Assembly: GCA_021778315.1 (NCBI GenBank)
Contig: JAJYCQ010000016.1
Span: 1 to 38,674 of the forward strand
DNA length: 38,674 nucleotides
Source: Acidobacteriota bacterium
GTDB taxonomy: Bacteria; Acidobacteriota; Terriglobia; Terriglobales; Acidobacteriaceae
Direction: 5' to 3'
The notes beneath the pieces are model-generated. The model saw nothing but the letters and a program-made list of their open reading frames with translations, was not told where the DNA came from and did not search any database. A program made the translations under genes and the position numbers. Below, in pieces: positions 15,133-23,740 of the stretch (the first letter of the stretch is position 1; each line of letters starts with the position of its first letter).

Positions 15133-15519
15133 ATGGCTACTGCTGCCGTCAACCCCACTGTCGAAGTTGTGAATGCGCCTGAGGTGCCCTCGGCACCGGT
15201 TGTACTGACTCCGGCTGCGATTGCGAAGGTGAAGGAGATTATGGCGACGCAGGACCCGGTTCCGGCTGGTTTGCGCATTGGCGTGGTGGGAGGCGGATGC
15301 TCGGGGTTCCAGTACTCGATGTCGTTTGAGAATGCTGCCGGCATGATGGACAAGGTTGTGAGGATCGAGGACCTGAAGGTGTTTGTGGACGCAACGAGCG
15401 CGATGTACCTTAATGGTTGCACGGTGGACTACGTGGAGACGCTGGAGGCGGCCGGGTTCAAGTTTGAGAATCCCCAGGTGAAGTCGACGTGCGGCTGCGG
15501 ATCTAGCTTCAGCGTTTAG
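15133..15519 (+). CDS. erpA: HesB/IscA/ErpA-family iron-sulfur cluster insertion protein
   Basis: An A-type Fe-S carrier that transfers clusters to apoproteins. The core runs VLTPAAIAKVKEIM through GLRIGVVGGGCSGFQYSMSFE and ends KSTCGCGSSFSV. The three invariant cysteines are C56, C120 and C122. The N-terminal extension of about 22 residues (Ala/Pro/Val-rich) is longer than in IscA. AAGGAGA precedes the ATG at good spacing. There is no isc or suf operon nearby; it is a single gene closed by a hairpin terminator, which fits the stand-alone ErpA type more than IscA or SufA. The exact subfamily is not certain. Confidence 0.9.
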   Translation: MATAAVNPTVEVVNAPEVPSAPVVLTPAAIAKVKEIMATQDPVPAGLRIGVVGGGCSGFQYSMSFENAAGMMDKVVRIEDLKVFVDATSAMYLNGCTVDYVETLEAAGFKFENPQVKSTCGCGSSFSV

Positions 15520-15559
15520 TTCGTGCGACAGGTTTGGATAGAGGAATTTTGGATAGAGC

Positions 15560-15587
15560 AACGCCTCGCTGAGGTCAGCGGGGCGTT
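15560..15587. terminator. Hairpin terminator between erpA and the CBS gene
   Basis: AACGCCTCGCT (15560-15570) pairs with AGCGGGGCGTT (15577-15587), with one T-G pair, around GAGGTC. TTGCGTTTT follows. It separates convergent genes. Confidence 0.7.
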
Positions 15588-15613
15588 TGCGTTTTGGGTG
15601 GAGGAGGGCGGGG

Positions 15614-16066
15614 TTAGCCGGGGTAGGTGCTGTTGATGTAGCCCTCGAGTTCCTGGATGGTCTTGGCCTGGCCGGAGATGACCCATTTGACGAGGTCTCC
15701 GATGGAGACCATTCCGACGACGGCGTCGTTCTGGAGGACGGGGAGGTGGCGGATGCGGTGCTCGGTCATGATGGCCATGCAGGCGTCGACGGTGTGCTGG
15801 AGGCTGACGGAGATGACGGGGCTGGTCATCATTTGGTGGACCTTGGTTTCTTTGGAGGGATGGCCGATGAGGATGCCTTTGCGGGCGTAGTCTCGCTCGG
15901 AGAGGATGCCGACGAGGCGGTTGTTGGAGAGGACGAGCAGGGCCCCGACGTCGTACTCGGCCATCTGCTCGATGGCTTCGAAGACGGACTGCTCGGGTGC
16001 GATGGAGAGGAGCCTGTTCTTCTCTTTGCTGTTGAGGAGCAGGCCAATCGTGTCAGAGCTCTTCAT
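15614..16066 (-). CDS. CBS-domain pair protein
   Basis: The 150-residue protein consists almost only of two CBS motifs. The first is [28 protein letters not shown] with [12 protein letters not shown]. The second is [17 protein letters not shown] with [23 protein letters not shown]. Such pairs dimerise and bind adenosyl nucleotides (AMP, ATP, SAM or NADH), acting as energy or redox sensors. The SERDYARK loop with Asp and Arg is typical of ligand-binding copies. The ribosome-binding site is strong (AGGAGGACATC before the ATG). No partner enzyme is adjacent, so the target is unknown. Confidence 0.9.
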   Translation of the reverse strand: MKSSDTIGLLLNSKEKNRLLSIAPEQSVFEAIEQMAEYDVGALLVLSNNRLVGILSERDYARKGILIGHPSKETKVHQMMTSPVISVSLQHTVDACMAIMTEHRIRHLPVLQNDAVVGMVSIGDLVKWVISGQAKTIQELEGYINSTYPG

Positions 16067-16300
16067 GATGTCCTCCTGAACGTTGCCGGTGCGGTGGAAT
16101 GGATTGGAATCGGCACGTGGAGACTATAGTCCATTGAGATTGTGCGAGGACAGAGCTTGTAGCGGGTGCTGGCTGGAGAAGAGGGGGTTTTGTGGCGGAG
16201 AGGCGAAATGGCGATTGGAGCGTCTAAGATGACATCAGGGAGATGACTAAGAGACCTACGGGATGACTGAGCGCGCTCAGAGGTGAGCTGAACTGGCTGT

Positions 16301-17494
16301 ATGAACGAATTTATTGTCAAACTCGCAGATGAACGTGGCCGCGTACAGGAGCAGACGCACGCGGCGGCGACGGCGGAGGAGCTGCGGGCGAGGTTCACGC
16401 AGGCGGGGTTCCTGGTGTACTCGGTGAAGGCTCGCTCGACGCTGGGGAGGGCGGCGAAGAAGAAGATCAAGCTGGATACGTTTCTGATCTTCAACCAGCA
16501 GTTTTTGACGCTGATTCGGGCGGGGTTGCCGATTCTGAGCTCGCTGGATCTGCTGGCGAAGCGGCAGAAGGATGTGGGCTTCCGGGCGCAACTGGAGGAT
16601 GTGGGAGCGAGGGTGAAGACGGGGCAGTCGATCTCTGAGGCGTTTGAGGCGCAGGGGACGGTGCCGCTGGTGTATACGACAACGCTGCTGGCGGGCGAGC
16701 GGTCGGGCAATCTGGAAGAGGTGCTGCAGCGGTATCTTGACTTCCAGAGGGTGTCGCTGACGTTCCGGAAGAAGTTGAAGGCGTCGCTGATCTACCCGGC
16801 GTTCCTGGTGGTGATGGTGATTGGGCTGTTCACGTTTCTGATTACGTTTGTGGTGCCTCGGTTTGCGTCGCTGTATGACCAGCTGGGAACGAAGCTTCCG
16901 GAGTTGACGCTGCTGCTGCTGGCGCTGGGACAGAATGTGCAGCACTATGGCCTGTTTATTTTGCCGGTGCTGGTGCTGCTGGGATACCTGGTGGTGCGGT
17001 GGGGTAAGAGCGAGTCGGGTGCGGATTTTATCGATCGCGTTCGGATCAAGACACCGGTGGTGGGGACGGTATGGCTGAAGTACCAGGTGGGACTGTTTTC
17101 GCGGACGCTGGCGACGCTGCTGACGGGCGGATTGCCGCTGGTACCGAGCCTGGAGACGGCGGCGCGGTCGATTGAATCGCGGCAGATTGCGAAGGCGGTG
17201 TATGTGTCGGTCGAGACGGTTCGCGAGGGCAAAGGGTTGTCGCTGAGCCTGGCCAAGACGGGGGTGTTTCCGGAGTTGTCGATTGAGATGATTGAGGTGG
17301 GCGAGAGTACGGGCGCGCTGCCGCAGATGCTGAACTCGGTGGCGGAGTTTTTTGAGGAAGATGTGCAGACGTCGCTGGCGGCGATTATGAGCTTGATTGA
17401 GCCGGTGATTTTGATTGTGATGGGCGTGGTTGTGGTGATTGTGTTGATTGCGCTGTATCTGCCGATATTCAGCTTGAACGGCGTTGGCGGGTAA
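16301..17494 (+). CDS. GspF/PilC-family inner-membrane platform protein
   Basis: The polytopic platform of type IV pilus and type II secretion systems, which contacts the assembly ATPase. Two T2SSF domains are visible. The first contains FLIFNQQFLTLIRAGLPIL, ARVKTGQSISEAF and LLAGERSGNLEEVLQRY. The second contains LFSRTLATLLTGGLPLVPSLE, VREGKGLSLSLAKTGVFP and MIEVGESTGALPQML. Hydrophobic segments lie near 165-190, 210-230 and 365-392. The N-terminal domain (MNEFIVKLADERGRVQEQ) is the small cap typical of the family. Length (397) is normal. It is the first gene of a seven-gene pilus/secretion run, 25 bases before the ATPase gene. Confidence 0.92.
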   Translation: MNEFIVKLADERGRVQEQTHAAATAEELRARFTQAGFLVYSVKARSTLGRAAKKKIKLDTFLIFNQQFLTLIRAGLPILSSLDLLAKRQKDVGFRAQLEDVGARVKTGQSISEAFEAQGTVPLVYTTTLLAGERSGNLEEVLQRYLDFQRVSLTFRKKLKASLIYPAFLVVMVIGLFTFLITFVVPRFASLYDQLGTKLPELTLLLLALGQNVQHYGLFILPVLVLLGYLVVRWGKSESGADFIDRVRIKTPVVGTVWLKYQVGLFSRTLATLLTGGLPLVPSLETAARSIESRQIAKAVYVSVETVREGKGLSLSLAKTGVFPELSIEMIEVGESTGALPQMLNSVAEFFEEDVQTSLAAIMSLIEPVILIVMGVVVVIVLIALYLPIFSLNGVGG

Positions 17495-17519
17495 CCGCTG
17501 CGCCCCAATCCTGTAGTTT

Positions 17520-19169
17520 GTGAGTCAAACCATTATGGCTACTATTCCGGTTGCGGTTCCTTACGGTAACGAGGCTCTGTCTGAGGTGGAGCGGGCGCAG
17601 ATGCTGGCGCGGCGGTATCACGCTGAGTTTGTGGATCTGAGGAACTTCAAGATCCAGGTGGAGCTGTTCAAGTCGGTGCCTGTGGACATGATGTTCCGCT
17701 ACAACTTTGTTCCGCTGGAGCAGAGTGAGGGGCGGCTGGCGATTGCGGTGGCGGACCCTTCGAAGCTGATGGTGATTGATGAGATTGCGGGGCTGCTGGG
17801 TGCTCGGATTGTGACGCGCGTGGCGACGCTGAGCCAGATTACGGACCTGCTGAAGAAGAATGAGCAGTCGCAGCGGGTGCTGGATGAGGCGAGCGAGGGG
17901 CTGGCGTTCGACGTGCTCTCGAATGAGGAGAACGCGGACGAGAATATTTCGATTGAGAAGCTGACGGCGGATGATGATATTTCGCCGATTATCCGGCTGG
18001 TGGATACGACGATTTTTACGGCGCTGGAGCGGCGGGCTTCGGATATTCACCTGGAGACGTTCGACGATTGTCTGCTGGTGAAGTACCGCATTGACGGGGT
18101 GCTGCAGCAGGCGATGGCACCGATTGCGCGGGAGCATCACCAGACGATTCTGTCTCGCATCAAGATCATGAGCGAGCTGGATATTGCGGAGCGACGGGTG
18201 CCACAGGATGGACGCTTCCGGGTGCGGTACAAGGGGCGGCTGATTGATTTTCGCGTGAGCATCATGCCTACGGTGCATGGCGAAAATGCGGTGCTGCGCG
18301 TGCTGGATAAAGAGTCGATGTCGGAGAAGTTCAAGAAGCTGTCGCTGGATGTGGTGGGGTTTGCGGAGAAGGACCTGACGCGGTTTCGGCGGTACATCAA
18401 AGAGCCGTACGGGATGGTGCTGGTGACGGGGCCGACGGGTTCGGGAAAGACGACGACGCTGTATGCGGCGCTGAACGAGATCAAGAGTGAAGAAGACAAG
18501 ATCATCACGATTGAAGACCCGGTGGAGTATCAGATTCGGGGGATCACGCAGATTCCGGTGAATGAGAAGAAGGGGCTGACGTTTGCGCGCGGGCTGCGGT
18601 CGATTCTGCGGCATGATCCGGACAAGATTCTGGTGGGTGAGATTCGCGATGCGGAGACGGCGCAGATTGCGATCAACTCGGCGCTGACGGGGCATCTGGT
18701 GTTTACGACGGTGCATGCGAACAATGTGGTCGACGTGCTGGGGCGGTTTTTGAATATGGGGGTGGAGCCTTACAACTTTGTGAGCGCGCTGAACTGCATT
18801 CTGGCGCAGCGGCTGGTGCGGCAGGTGTGCGAGTTTTGCGTGCGCGAGGTCCACTATACGGACGCGGAGCTGGAGCTGAATGGGCTGATTCCCGAGCAGT
18901 GGCGCGGGGTTGCGTTCAAGGAGGGGCCGGGGTGCATTGAGTGCGGAGGGACGGGGTATCGCGGTCGGTCGGCGATCCACGAGCTGTTGGAGCTGGACGA
19001 TGAGATTCGCGAGATGCTGCTGGAGAAGCGGCCGGGATCGGAGATTCGGAAGAAGGCGAAGGACAAAGGAATGTCGTTTCTGCGCGACTCTGCGCTGGAG
19101 AGAGTGCGGGCGGGGATTACGACGCTGCGTGAGATCAACAAGGTGACGTTTATTGAACAGGGACGATAG
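17520..19169 (+). CDS. GspE/PilB-family assembly ATPase
   Basis: The hexameric ATPase that drives pilus or pseudopilus extension. An N-terminal GspE_N domain is followed by the catalytic core with Walker A GPTGSGKTTTLY (about 304-315), the Asp box ITIEDPVEYQ, Walker B ILVGEIRDAETA (about 370) and the His box TGHLVFTTVHANN. A tetracysteine zinc motif is present (CEFC near 437 and CIECGGTGY near 471), as in extension ATPases but not in PilT. The length of 549 fits PilB/GspE. GTG 17520 is the first start; ATG 17535 is equally possible, and neither has a clear ribosome-binding site. PilB versus GspE cannot be settled, though the PilMNO genes downstream favour a type IV pilus-like machine. Confidence 0.93.
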   Translation: MSQTIMATIPVAVPYGNEALSEVERAQMLARRYHAEFVDLRNFKIQVELFKSVPVDMMFRYNFVPLEQSEGRLAIAVADPSKLMVIDEIAGLLGARIVTRVATLSQITDLLKKNEQSQRVLDEASEGLAFDVLSNEENADENISIEKLTADDDISPIIRLVDTTIFTALERRASDIHLETFDDCLLVKYRIDGVLQQAMAPIAREHHQTILSRIKIMSELDIAERRVPQDGRFRVRYKGRLIDFRVSIMPTVHGENAVLRVLDKESMSEKFKKLSLDVVGFAEKDLTRFRRYIKEPYGMVLVTGPTGSGKTTTLYAALNEIKSEEDKIITIEDPVEYQIRGITQIPVNEKKGLTFARGLRSILRHDPDKILVGEIRDAETAQIAINSALTGHLVFTTVHANNVVDVLGRFLNMGVEPYNFVSALNCILAQRLVRQVCEFCVREVHYTDAELELNGLIPEQWRGVAFKEGPGCIECGGTGYRGRSAIHELLELDDEIREMLLEKRPGSEIRKKAKDKGMSFLRDSALERVRAGITTLREINKVTFIEQGR

Positions 19170-19273
19170 CGAAATCGCTGTGACGAATTAACTAAACGGT
19201 TGTGTGGTGGCGAGCGTCCAAGAGATAAGCACTGTCCCACACCAGCATCGCAAGGTACTCTAGTTAGAGCTCC

Positions 19274-20449
19274 ATGAATTTACTTCCCCAAGCGTCCGGA
19301 ACCCGCCCACGTGTGGCCTGCGAGATCATGCCGCAGGGCGTGGTCGCAGCTCGTTCTGCGGCTGCAGGAGCTCCGCTGGCGGCGGTGGCTCGCGTGAGCC
19401 TTGCGGAGGGAGCAGTGACGCCGAGCCTGAAGGCGGGAAATATTGTGGACCGGGTGGCGGTGACGGCGGCGATCCGGGGGGCGATGGAGGAGATTGGCGA
19501 GCGGCGCAATGCGCGGGACGGGAATTTGACGCTGGTGATTCCGGACTCGGCTGTGCGGGTGCTGCTGCTGGAGTTCGAGTCGTTGCCGGGGCGCGCTACG
19601 GAGGCGTTGCCGCTGGTGCGGTTTCGGCTGAAGAAGCTGCTGCCGTTTGACGCGGATGATGCGATGGTCACGTACCAGGTGATGAGCTCGAATAAGAGTA
19701 TTGTGCGGGTGCTGGCGGTGGCGATTCCTCGCGATGTGTTGAGTGAGTATGAGACGGCTGCCCGCGAGGCGGGGTATGAGCCGGGAGCGGTGCTGCCGAG
19801 TACGCTGGCTTGTCTGGCAGCGGTGGAGGATGTTGAGCCGGTGCTGCTGGTGAATGCGAACCTGGTGGGCGTGACGGTGGCGATTGCTCGCGGGAGCATC
19901 CTGTTGCTGCATCGCAGTGTAGATCTGCAGGAGCGAGCGGTGACGCATTCGGTACCGGTGGCGGGGATGACGCAGCCAGCGCTGCCGCTGGTCGATGTAC
20001 ACGATACGGCGGGCGAGTGGGCGGCGCAGGAGCCGCTGCCTGAACATGGGCGTAATCCTTATGCCGATCAGCTGGGCGATGAGGCGGCGGTGCAGGGATT
20101 TGACGGCATGACGGCGCTTCCGGTGCATGGAGTGTATGCGGCGGGCGATGCGAATGTGGGGGCTTCGGATTTGCAGCCGGTGGCGTTCTCGGCTGAGATT
20201 GCGCAGGCGGTGAGCGTGGCGGCGGCGTACTTTGAGGACACGCTGGCGACGGCTCCGAGGAGGGTGCTGAGTGCGGGGTCGCTGGGTGCGGAGCGGCTGG
20301 GACAGATCTTGAGGGTGTCGGGTATTGGGGATGAGGAGGGATTGCGGGTGCGGGAGCTGGTGGAGAGCTCGGCGCTGCTGGCGGATGCGGTGAGCACGTT
20401 GGTGCCGCGGCCGTGGCTGTCGGGCGTGGTGGGGGCGCTGCAAGGCTGA
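19274..20449 (+). CDS. pilM: PilM-like actin-fold pilus assembly protein (divergent)
   Basis: PilM is a cytoplasmic actin-like protein that binds the PilN tail and links the ATPase to the periplasmic subcomplex. The order PilM-PilN-PilO and the segments RDGNLTLVIPDSAVRVLLLEFESLP, LVRFRLKKLLPFDADDAMVTYQV and VLPSTLACLAAV fit the family. The usual phosphate loops are weak: CEIMPQGVVAAR stands where DIGxxxVK is expected, and VNANLVGVTVAIARG where DIGxxxT is expected. An insertion of about 75 residues (about 215-295, Pro/Ala/Gly-rich) interrupts the fold before AEIAQAVSVAAAYFE. It could also be called a GspL cytoplasmic-domain homologue. The stop overlaps the next start (TGATG), so the two are translationally coupled. 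Confidence 0.75.
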   Translation: MNLLPQASGTRPRVACEIMPQGVVAARSAAAGAPLAAVARVSLAEGAVTPSLKAGNIVDRVAVTAAIRGAMEEIGERRNARDGNLTLVIPDSAVRVLLLEFESLPGRATEALPLVRFRLKKLLPFDADDAMVTYQVMSSNKSIVRVLAVAIPRDVLSEYETAAREAGYEPGAVLPSTLACLAAVEDVEPVLLVNANLVGVTVAIARGSILLLHRSVDLQERAVTHSVPVAGMTQPALPLVDVHDTAGEWAAQEPLPEHGRNPYADQLGDEAAVQGFDGMTALPVHGVYAAGDANVGASDLQPVAFSAEIAQAVSVAAAYFEDTLATAPRRVLSAGSLGAERLGQILRVSGIGDEEGLRVRELVESSALLADAVSTLVPRPWLSGVVGALQG

Positions 20450-21267
20450 TGCGGATTACAGTCAATCTCGCGACGAGACCGTTTGTGGAGCTGCGGCCGT
20501 TCTTTCTACGGCTGCGGATTTTTATGGCGGTGCTTGTCGTGGTGGCGGTGGTGGCGCTGATTGCGGCGCATGTGCTGCAGAGGAAGCTGGATGTAGCGAA
20601 GGCGCAGATTGACCAGGTGCATGCGAAGGTGGTGGCGGCTCGGCAGGAGAAGCAGGGCAATGAGCGGCGGATGCAGCTGCCTGCGAATGCCGCGGTGCTG
20701 GCACGCGCGCACTTTCTGAATGCGCTGTTTCTGCGCAAGAGTTTTTCGTGGACTGCGGTGATGATGGACCTGGAGACGGTGCTTCCGGTGGGAGTGCAGG
20801 TGACGTCGATTGAGCCGGCGATTGCGAGCGATGGGAATGTCATTATCCGGATGAGGGTGTCGGGGGAACGCGACCGGGCCGTGCAGCTGGTGCGCAATCT
20901 GGAGAGGTCGAAGAGGTTCCTTGCGCCACGGCTGACGGGCGAGGCGGCGCAGGCGAAGGAGGCAGGATCGCAGGGCGTGAACATGGCCGCGAATGCGAAC
21001 AGCCTGACTCCTCCGGGAGTGGAGTTTGAGATTCTGGCGGACTATAACCCACTGCCTGAGGGCGAGGCGTATGGGGCGGGGAAGAAGGCGAAGGCTGAGA
21101 AGACTGCGGGTGGACCGGGAGCGAGTAAGAAAGCTGGAAGCGGGAAGGCTGGGAGCAAGACGGCCGGGAGCAAGGGCCGCGGGGTGGTGCTGAAGCCTTC
21201 GTCGGCTAGGCATTCGGCGACGGACGGTATGACGACCGGTACGACGACGAAGGGGGGTGCGCGATGA
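20449..21267 (+). CDS. pilN: PilN-like inner-membrane pilus assembly protein
   Basis: It begins MRITVNLATRPFVELRPFF, which is the short cytoplasmic PilN motif (I-N-L-A) that docks into PilM. One membrane helix follows (IFMAVLVVVAVVALIAAHVL, about 25-44), then a coiled coil (LDVAKAQIDQVHAKVVAARQEKQ). The periplasmic ferredoxin-like domain comes next (FSWTAVMMDLETVLPVGVQVTSIEP). The C-terminal 90 residues are Lys/Gly/Ala-rich low complexity (KKAKAEKTAGGPGASKKAGS), an extension not seen in typical PilN of about 200 residues. ATG 20449 overlaps the pilM stop, and its own stop overlaps the pilO start (ATGA). Confidence 0.83.
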   Translation: MRITVNLATRPFVELRPFFLRLRIFMAVLVVVAVVALIAAHVLQRKLDVAKAQIDQVHAKVVAARQEKQGNERRMQLPANAAVLARAHFLNALFLRKSFSWTAVMMDLETVLPVGVQVTSIEPAIASDGNVIIRMRVSGERDRAVQLVRNLERSKRFLAPRLTGEAAQAKEAGSQGVNMAANANSLTPPGVEFEILADYNPLPEGEAYGAGKKAKAEKTAGGPGASKKAGSGKAGSKTAGSKGRGVVLKPSSARHSATDGMTTGTTTKGGAR

Positions 21268-21968
21268 GTATGACTTCGCTTGTGCCTCCTCCCGTGCGTT
21301 CGTCGGGATCGGGATGGGAGCGCCGGGTTCCGCAGCTGACGGCCCGGGCTCGTGCGTTGATGACGGCGCTGAATCTGCACTTCGCGGGCGTTGCGGTGCT
21401 GGTGCTGCTGGATCTTTATTTGATCGTGCACCTGATCTTTGTATGGCAGGGGCTGAGCTCGAATAATGCGGCTGCGATTGACGATCAGCGCTTGCAGTTG
21501 ACGTCGGCGCAACTGGCGGCGAAGCCTTTGCGGGGGCTGGATGCGAAGCTGGTGACGTCTACGCAGGATGCGGATGAGTTTTATGCGAAGCGGCTGCCGT
21601 ATGCGGCGTCGCAGGTGGCTGCGGAGGTTGGAACGCTGGCGCACCGCGAGGGAGTGCACTGGACTCGCGCGCAGTATGCGTATACTCCGGTGCTGTCGGG
21701 GAAAGATTCGCTGACGCAAGTGAGCATGGACGCCAGCGTGTCGGGGGATTATCGCCCGATTGTGCAGTTCATCAATGCGGTGGAGCGGGACAAACTTTTC
21801 TTCGTCATTGCCTCGATCAACCTGACCGGGCAGCAGACGGGGCAGGTGAATCTTCGGATCCGGATGACGACGTATCTGCGGCCTCCGAATCCTGATGAGC
21901 TGACGGCTGAGGTGCCGATGCCGGATGCTCCTGACGCTGCGGACAGCGGGACGGGAGGGAAGCCATGA
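21264..21968 (+). CDS. pilO: PilO-like inner-membrane pilus assembly protein
   Basis: The 234-residue bitopic protein has a cytoplasmic N-terminus of about 40 residues and one helix (AGVAVLVLLDLYLIVHLIFVW, about 47-67). A periplasmic coiled coil and a ferredoxin-like domain follow (SLTQVSMDASVSGDYRPIVQFINAVER, then FFVIASINLTG and VNLRIRMTTYL). In known systems PilO dimerises with PilN around the pilus channel. The assignment rests on topology and gene order more than on a sharp motif, and GspM is the type II secretion equivalent. It overlaps both neighbours by four bases (ATGA), showing a tightly coupled operon. Confidence 0.78.
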   Translation: MSMTSLVPPPVRSSGSGWERRVPQLTARARALMTALNLHFAGVAVLVLLDLYLIVHLIFVWQGLSSNNAAAIDDQRLQLTSAQLAAKPLRGLDAKLVTSTQDADEFYAKRLPYAASQVAAEVGTLAHREGVHWTRAQYAYTPVLSGKDSLTQVSMDASVSGDYRPIVQFINAVERDKLFFVIASINLTGQQTGQVNLRIRMTTYLRPPNPDELTAEVPMPDAPDAADSGTGGKP

Positions 21969-22645
21969 GCGCCGCTCCAGCGAAGGATAAGAAGCAGGTC
22001 ATCGTGGTGTCCATCTTCGGGGCGCTGTTGCTGCTGTTTGTGGTGTTTGCGTACAACGCGTTTTTTGGGGGAACGACGAACCCGGCGGCGGTGTCGGCTC
22101 CTGCTCCGGTGAGCCAGCCGACGGCGGCGAGGGCGAATAATTCGACGGCGGCGGGAGGATCCGGACGCGGCGCGAGCGGTGCGAGGAGCGGGCTGGGAGC
22201 GGCGGCGGGCGTGGCGGCGACGAAGATGGCGAGCACGTCGTCGAGCCTGGACCCGACGTTGGATGAGTCGGCGATGCTGCGCACCGAGAGCCTGGTGTAT
22301 TCGGGCACGGGGCGAAATATTTTCTCCGCGACGTACACGGCTCCGGTGGTGATTCCGACGAATGTTCCGAAGGCTCGGCCGAATGCGGTGCAGCAGGCGG
22401 TGGTGCCGACGGGGCCACCGGGGCCACCGCCACCTCCTCCGATCAACCTGAAGTACTTTGGGACGGCGGTTCGAGCGAATGGGCTGCGGCAGGCGTTCCT
22501 GCTGAATGGCGAGGATGTGTATCTGGCCGGGGTGGGGGACATTGTTGCTCGGCGGTACAAGATTCTGAGCGTCGGGCCGACGAGTATTCAGGTCGAGGAC
22601 CTGCAGTATTCGAACCAGCAGACGCTGCCGCTGCAGGTGAATTAG
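21965..22645 (+). CDS. PilP/GspC-like periplasmic pilus assembly protein
   Basis: The 226-residue product has an N-terminal membrane helix (VIVVSIFGALLLLFVVFAY, about 12-30) and an Ala/Ser/Gly linker. A TGRNIF motif precedes a proline-rich strand (PPGPPPPPPI). The C-terminal small beta-domain is LKYFGTAVRANGLRQAFLLN, then GEDVYLAGVGDIVARRYKILSVGPTSIQVED. This is the HR-type domain by which PilP or GspC touches the secretin. Unlike classical PilP there is no lipobox; the single helix is more like GspC. A secretin should therefore exist elsewhere in the genome, since none follows here. Confidence 0.72.
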   Translation: MSAAPAKDKKQVIVVSIFGALLLLFVVFAYNAFFGGTTNPAAVSAPAPVSQPTAARANNSTAAGGSGRGASGARSGLGAAAGVAATKMASTSSSLDPTLDESAMLRTESLVYSGTGRNIFSATYTAPVVIPTNVPKARPNAVQQAVVPTGPPGPPPPPPINLKYFGTAVRANGLRQAFLLNGEDVYLAGVGDIVARRYKILSVGPTSIQVEDLQYSNQQTLPLQVN

Positions 22646-22676
22646 GGCTGCGGGCTGCAGGGGAAACGCAGGGTGT

Positions 22677-23714
22677 ATGGCGTTCGTCCAACATATTATG
22701 AAGTCGATTGGCCAACTCGAATGTGGGGAGATGGGTGGTGGGGGGGCTGTGCGCCGGAATGTGCGCCGGAATGGGCGCGAGGGTGGGGAAGAGGGCTTCA
22801 TGCTGCTGGCGGTGATTGTGATGGTGGCGCTGCTGCTGATTGCGCTGTCGGTGGCGGCTCCGGTGGTTGCGCGGCAGCTGCGGCGCGATAAAGAGGTGGA
22901 GAGCCAGCACCGGATGGAAGAGTATGTTCGCGCGATTCAGCTGTATCAGCGGAAGTTTCCGGGGCAGTATCCGGCGTCGATCAAGGTGCTGGAGAGCTCG
23001 AACAATGTTCGCTTTCTGCGCCACCAGTATGTGGACCCTCTGACGGGCAAGGCGGACTACAAACTGATTCACCAGGGGGAGCAGAAGACGAAGATTCATG
23101 TGTTTTTTGGGCAGGAGTTGGGAGGGTTGGCGGCGAGTCTTGGATCGGCTTCGGGGATGGCGTCGAGCGGCGGGATGGGAGCTCCGGTGGGGGGTGGAAG
23201 TTCGACGTCGACGATAGGGGCGACGTCGGCGCTGGCTAGTGGATTTGGGGGCGCAAGCATCACGACGGGGACGCCGGGCAGTCCGGGTGCTCCGGGGGCG
23301 ACGGGAGCTACAGGGGCGACGGGGGCGACGGGATCGACGGGCGGACTGGGGGGGCTGGGCGATGGGACCGGCGGCGTGATTGTGGGCGTGGGGACATCGA
23401 AGAGCGGGAGCTCGATTACGGAGCCCAACGGGCAGAGCACGTACGAGACGTGGGAGTTCTGGTATGACCCGCAGATCGAGATGCTGAAGCAGGCGGTGAG
23501 CCTGACGGGCGGAGGGATGTCGGGCGGAGGGATGACCTCGCAATCGGCGGGGAGCTTTGGGCAGAACGGCGTGACGGGCCAGCCGAACTCGGGCGCTGCG
23601 GGAGCTAGTAGCCCGTTTGGATCGTTTGGGACGCCAGGGACGCCGGGGGCTGCTGGGACGCCGGCGCCGACGGGTACTAGTAACCCTAACTCTTCTGTGC
23701 CGAATCCGTTTTAG
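22677..23714 (+). CDS. Type IV pilin/pseudopilin-like protein with collagen-like Gly-X-Y segment
   Basis: After a basic, Gly-rich leader of 41 residues the sequence reads GREGGEEG then FMLLAVIVMVALLLIALSVA. This is a class III prepilin cleavage site (G before F) and the hydrophobic assembly helix. The usual Glu at mature position 5 is Ala, as in GspK-type minor pseudopilins. The globular part (SQHRMEEYVRAIQLYQRKFP, then LTGKADYKLIHQGEQKTKIHVFF) resembles GspG-like major pseudopilins. Residues about 197-225 are Gly-X-Y repeats (PGSPGAPGATGATGATGATG), and the last 70 residues are Gly/Ser/Pro-rich. A segment with SSITEPNGQSTYETWEFWYDPQ lies between them. It is the last gene of the pilus operon. 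Its role, major or minor, is not known. Confidence 0.78.
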   Translation: MAFVQHIMKSIGQLECGEMGGGGAVRRNVRRNGREGGEEGFMLLAVIVMVALLLIALSVAAPVVARQLRRDKEVESQHRMEEYVRAIQLYQRKFPGQYPASIKVLESSNNVRFLRHQYVDPLTGKADYKLIHQGEQKTKIHVFFGQELGGLAASLGSASGMASSGGMGAPVGGGSSTSTIGATSALASGFGGASITTGTPGSPGAPGATGATGATGATGSTGGLGGLGDGTGGVIVGVGTSKSGSSITEPNGQSTYETWEFWYDPQIEMLKQAVSLTGGGMSGGGMTSQSAGSFGQNGVTGQPNSGAAGASSPFGSFGTPGTPGAAGTPAPTGTSNPNSSVPNPF

Positions 23715-23740
23715 GGGATCTCTGCACTGGGCCTGGGGAT

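Noticed and set aside
23260..23350. Gly-X-Y repeat as evidence of a phage tail-fibre gene
   Set aside because: The same frame carries a prepilin cleavage site and pilin helix and ends a pilus operon. No phage genes are nearby.
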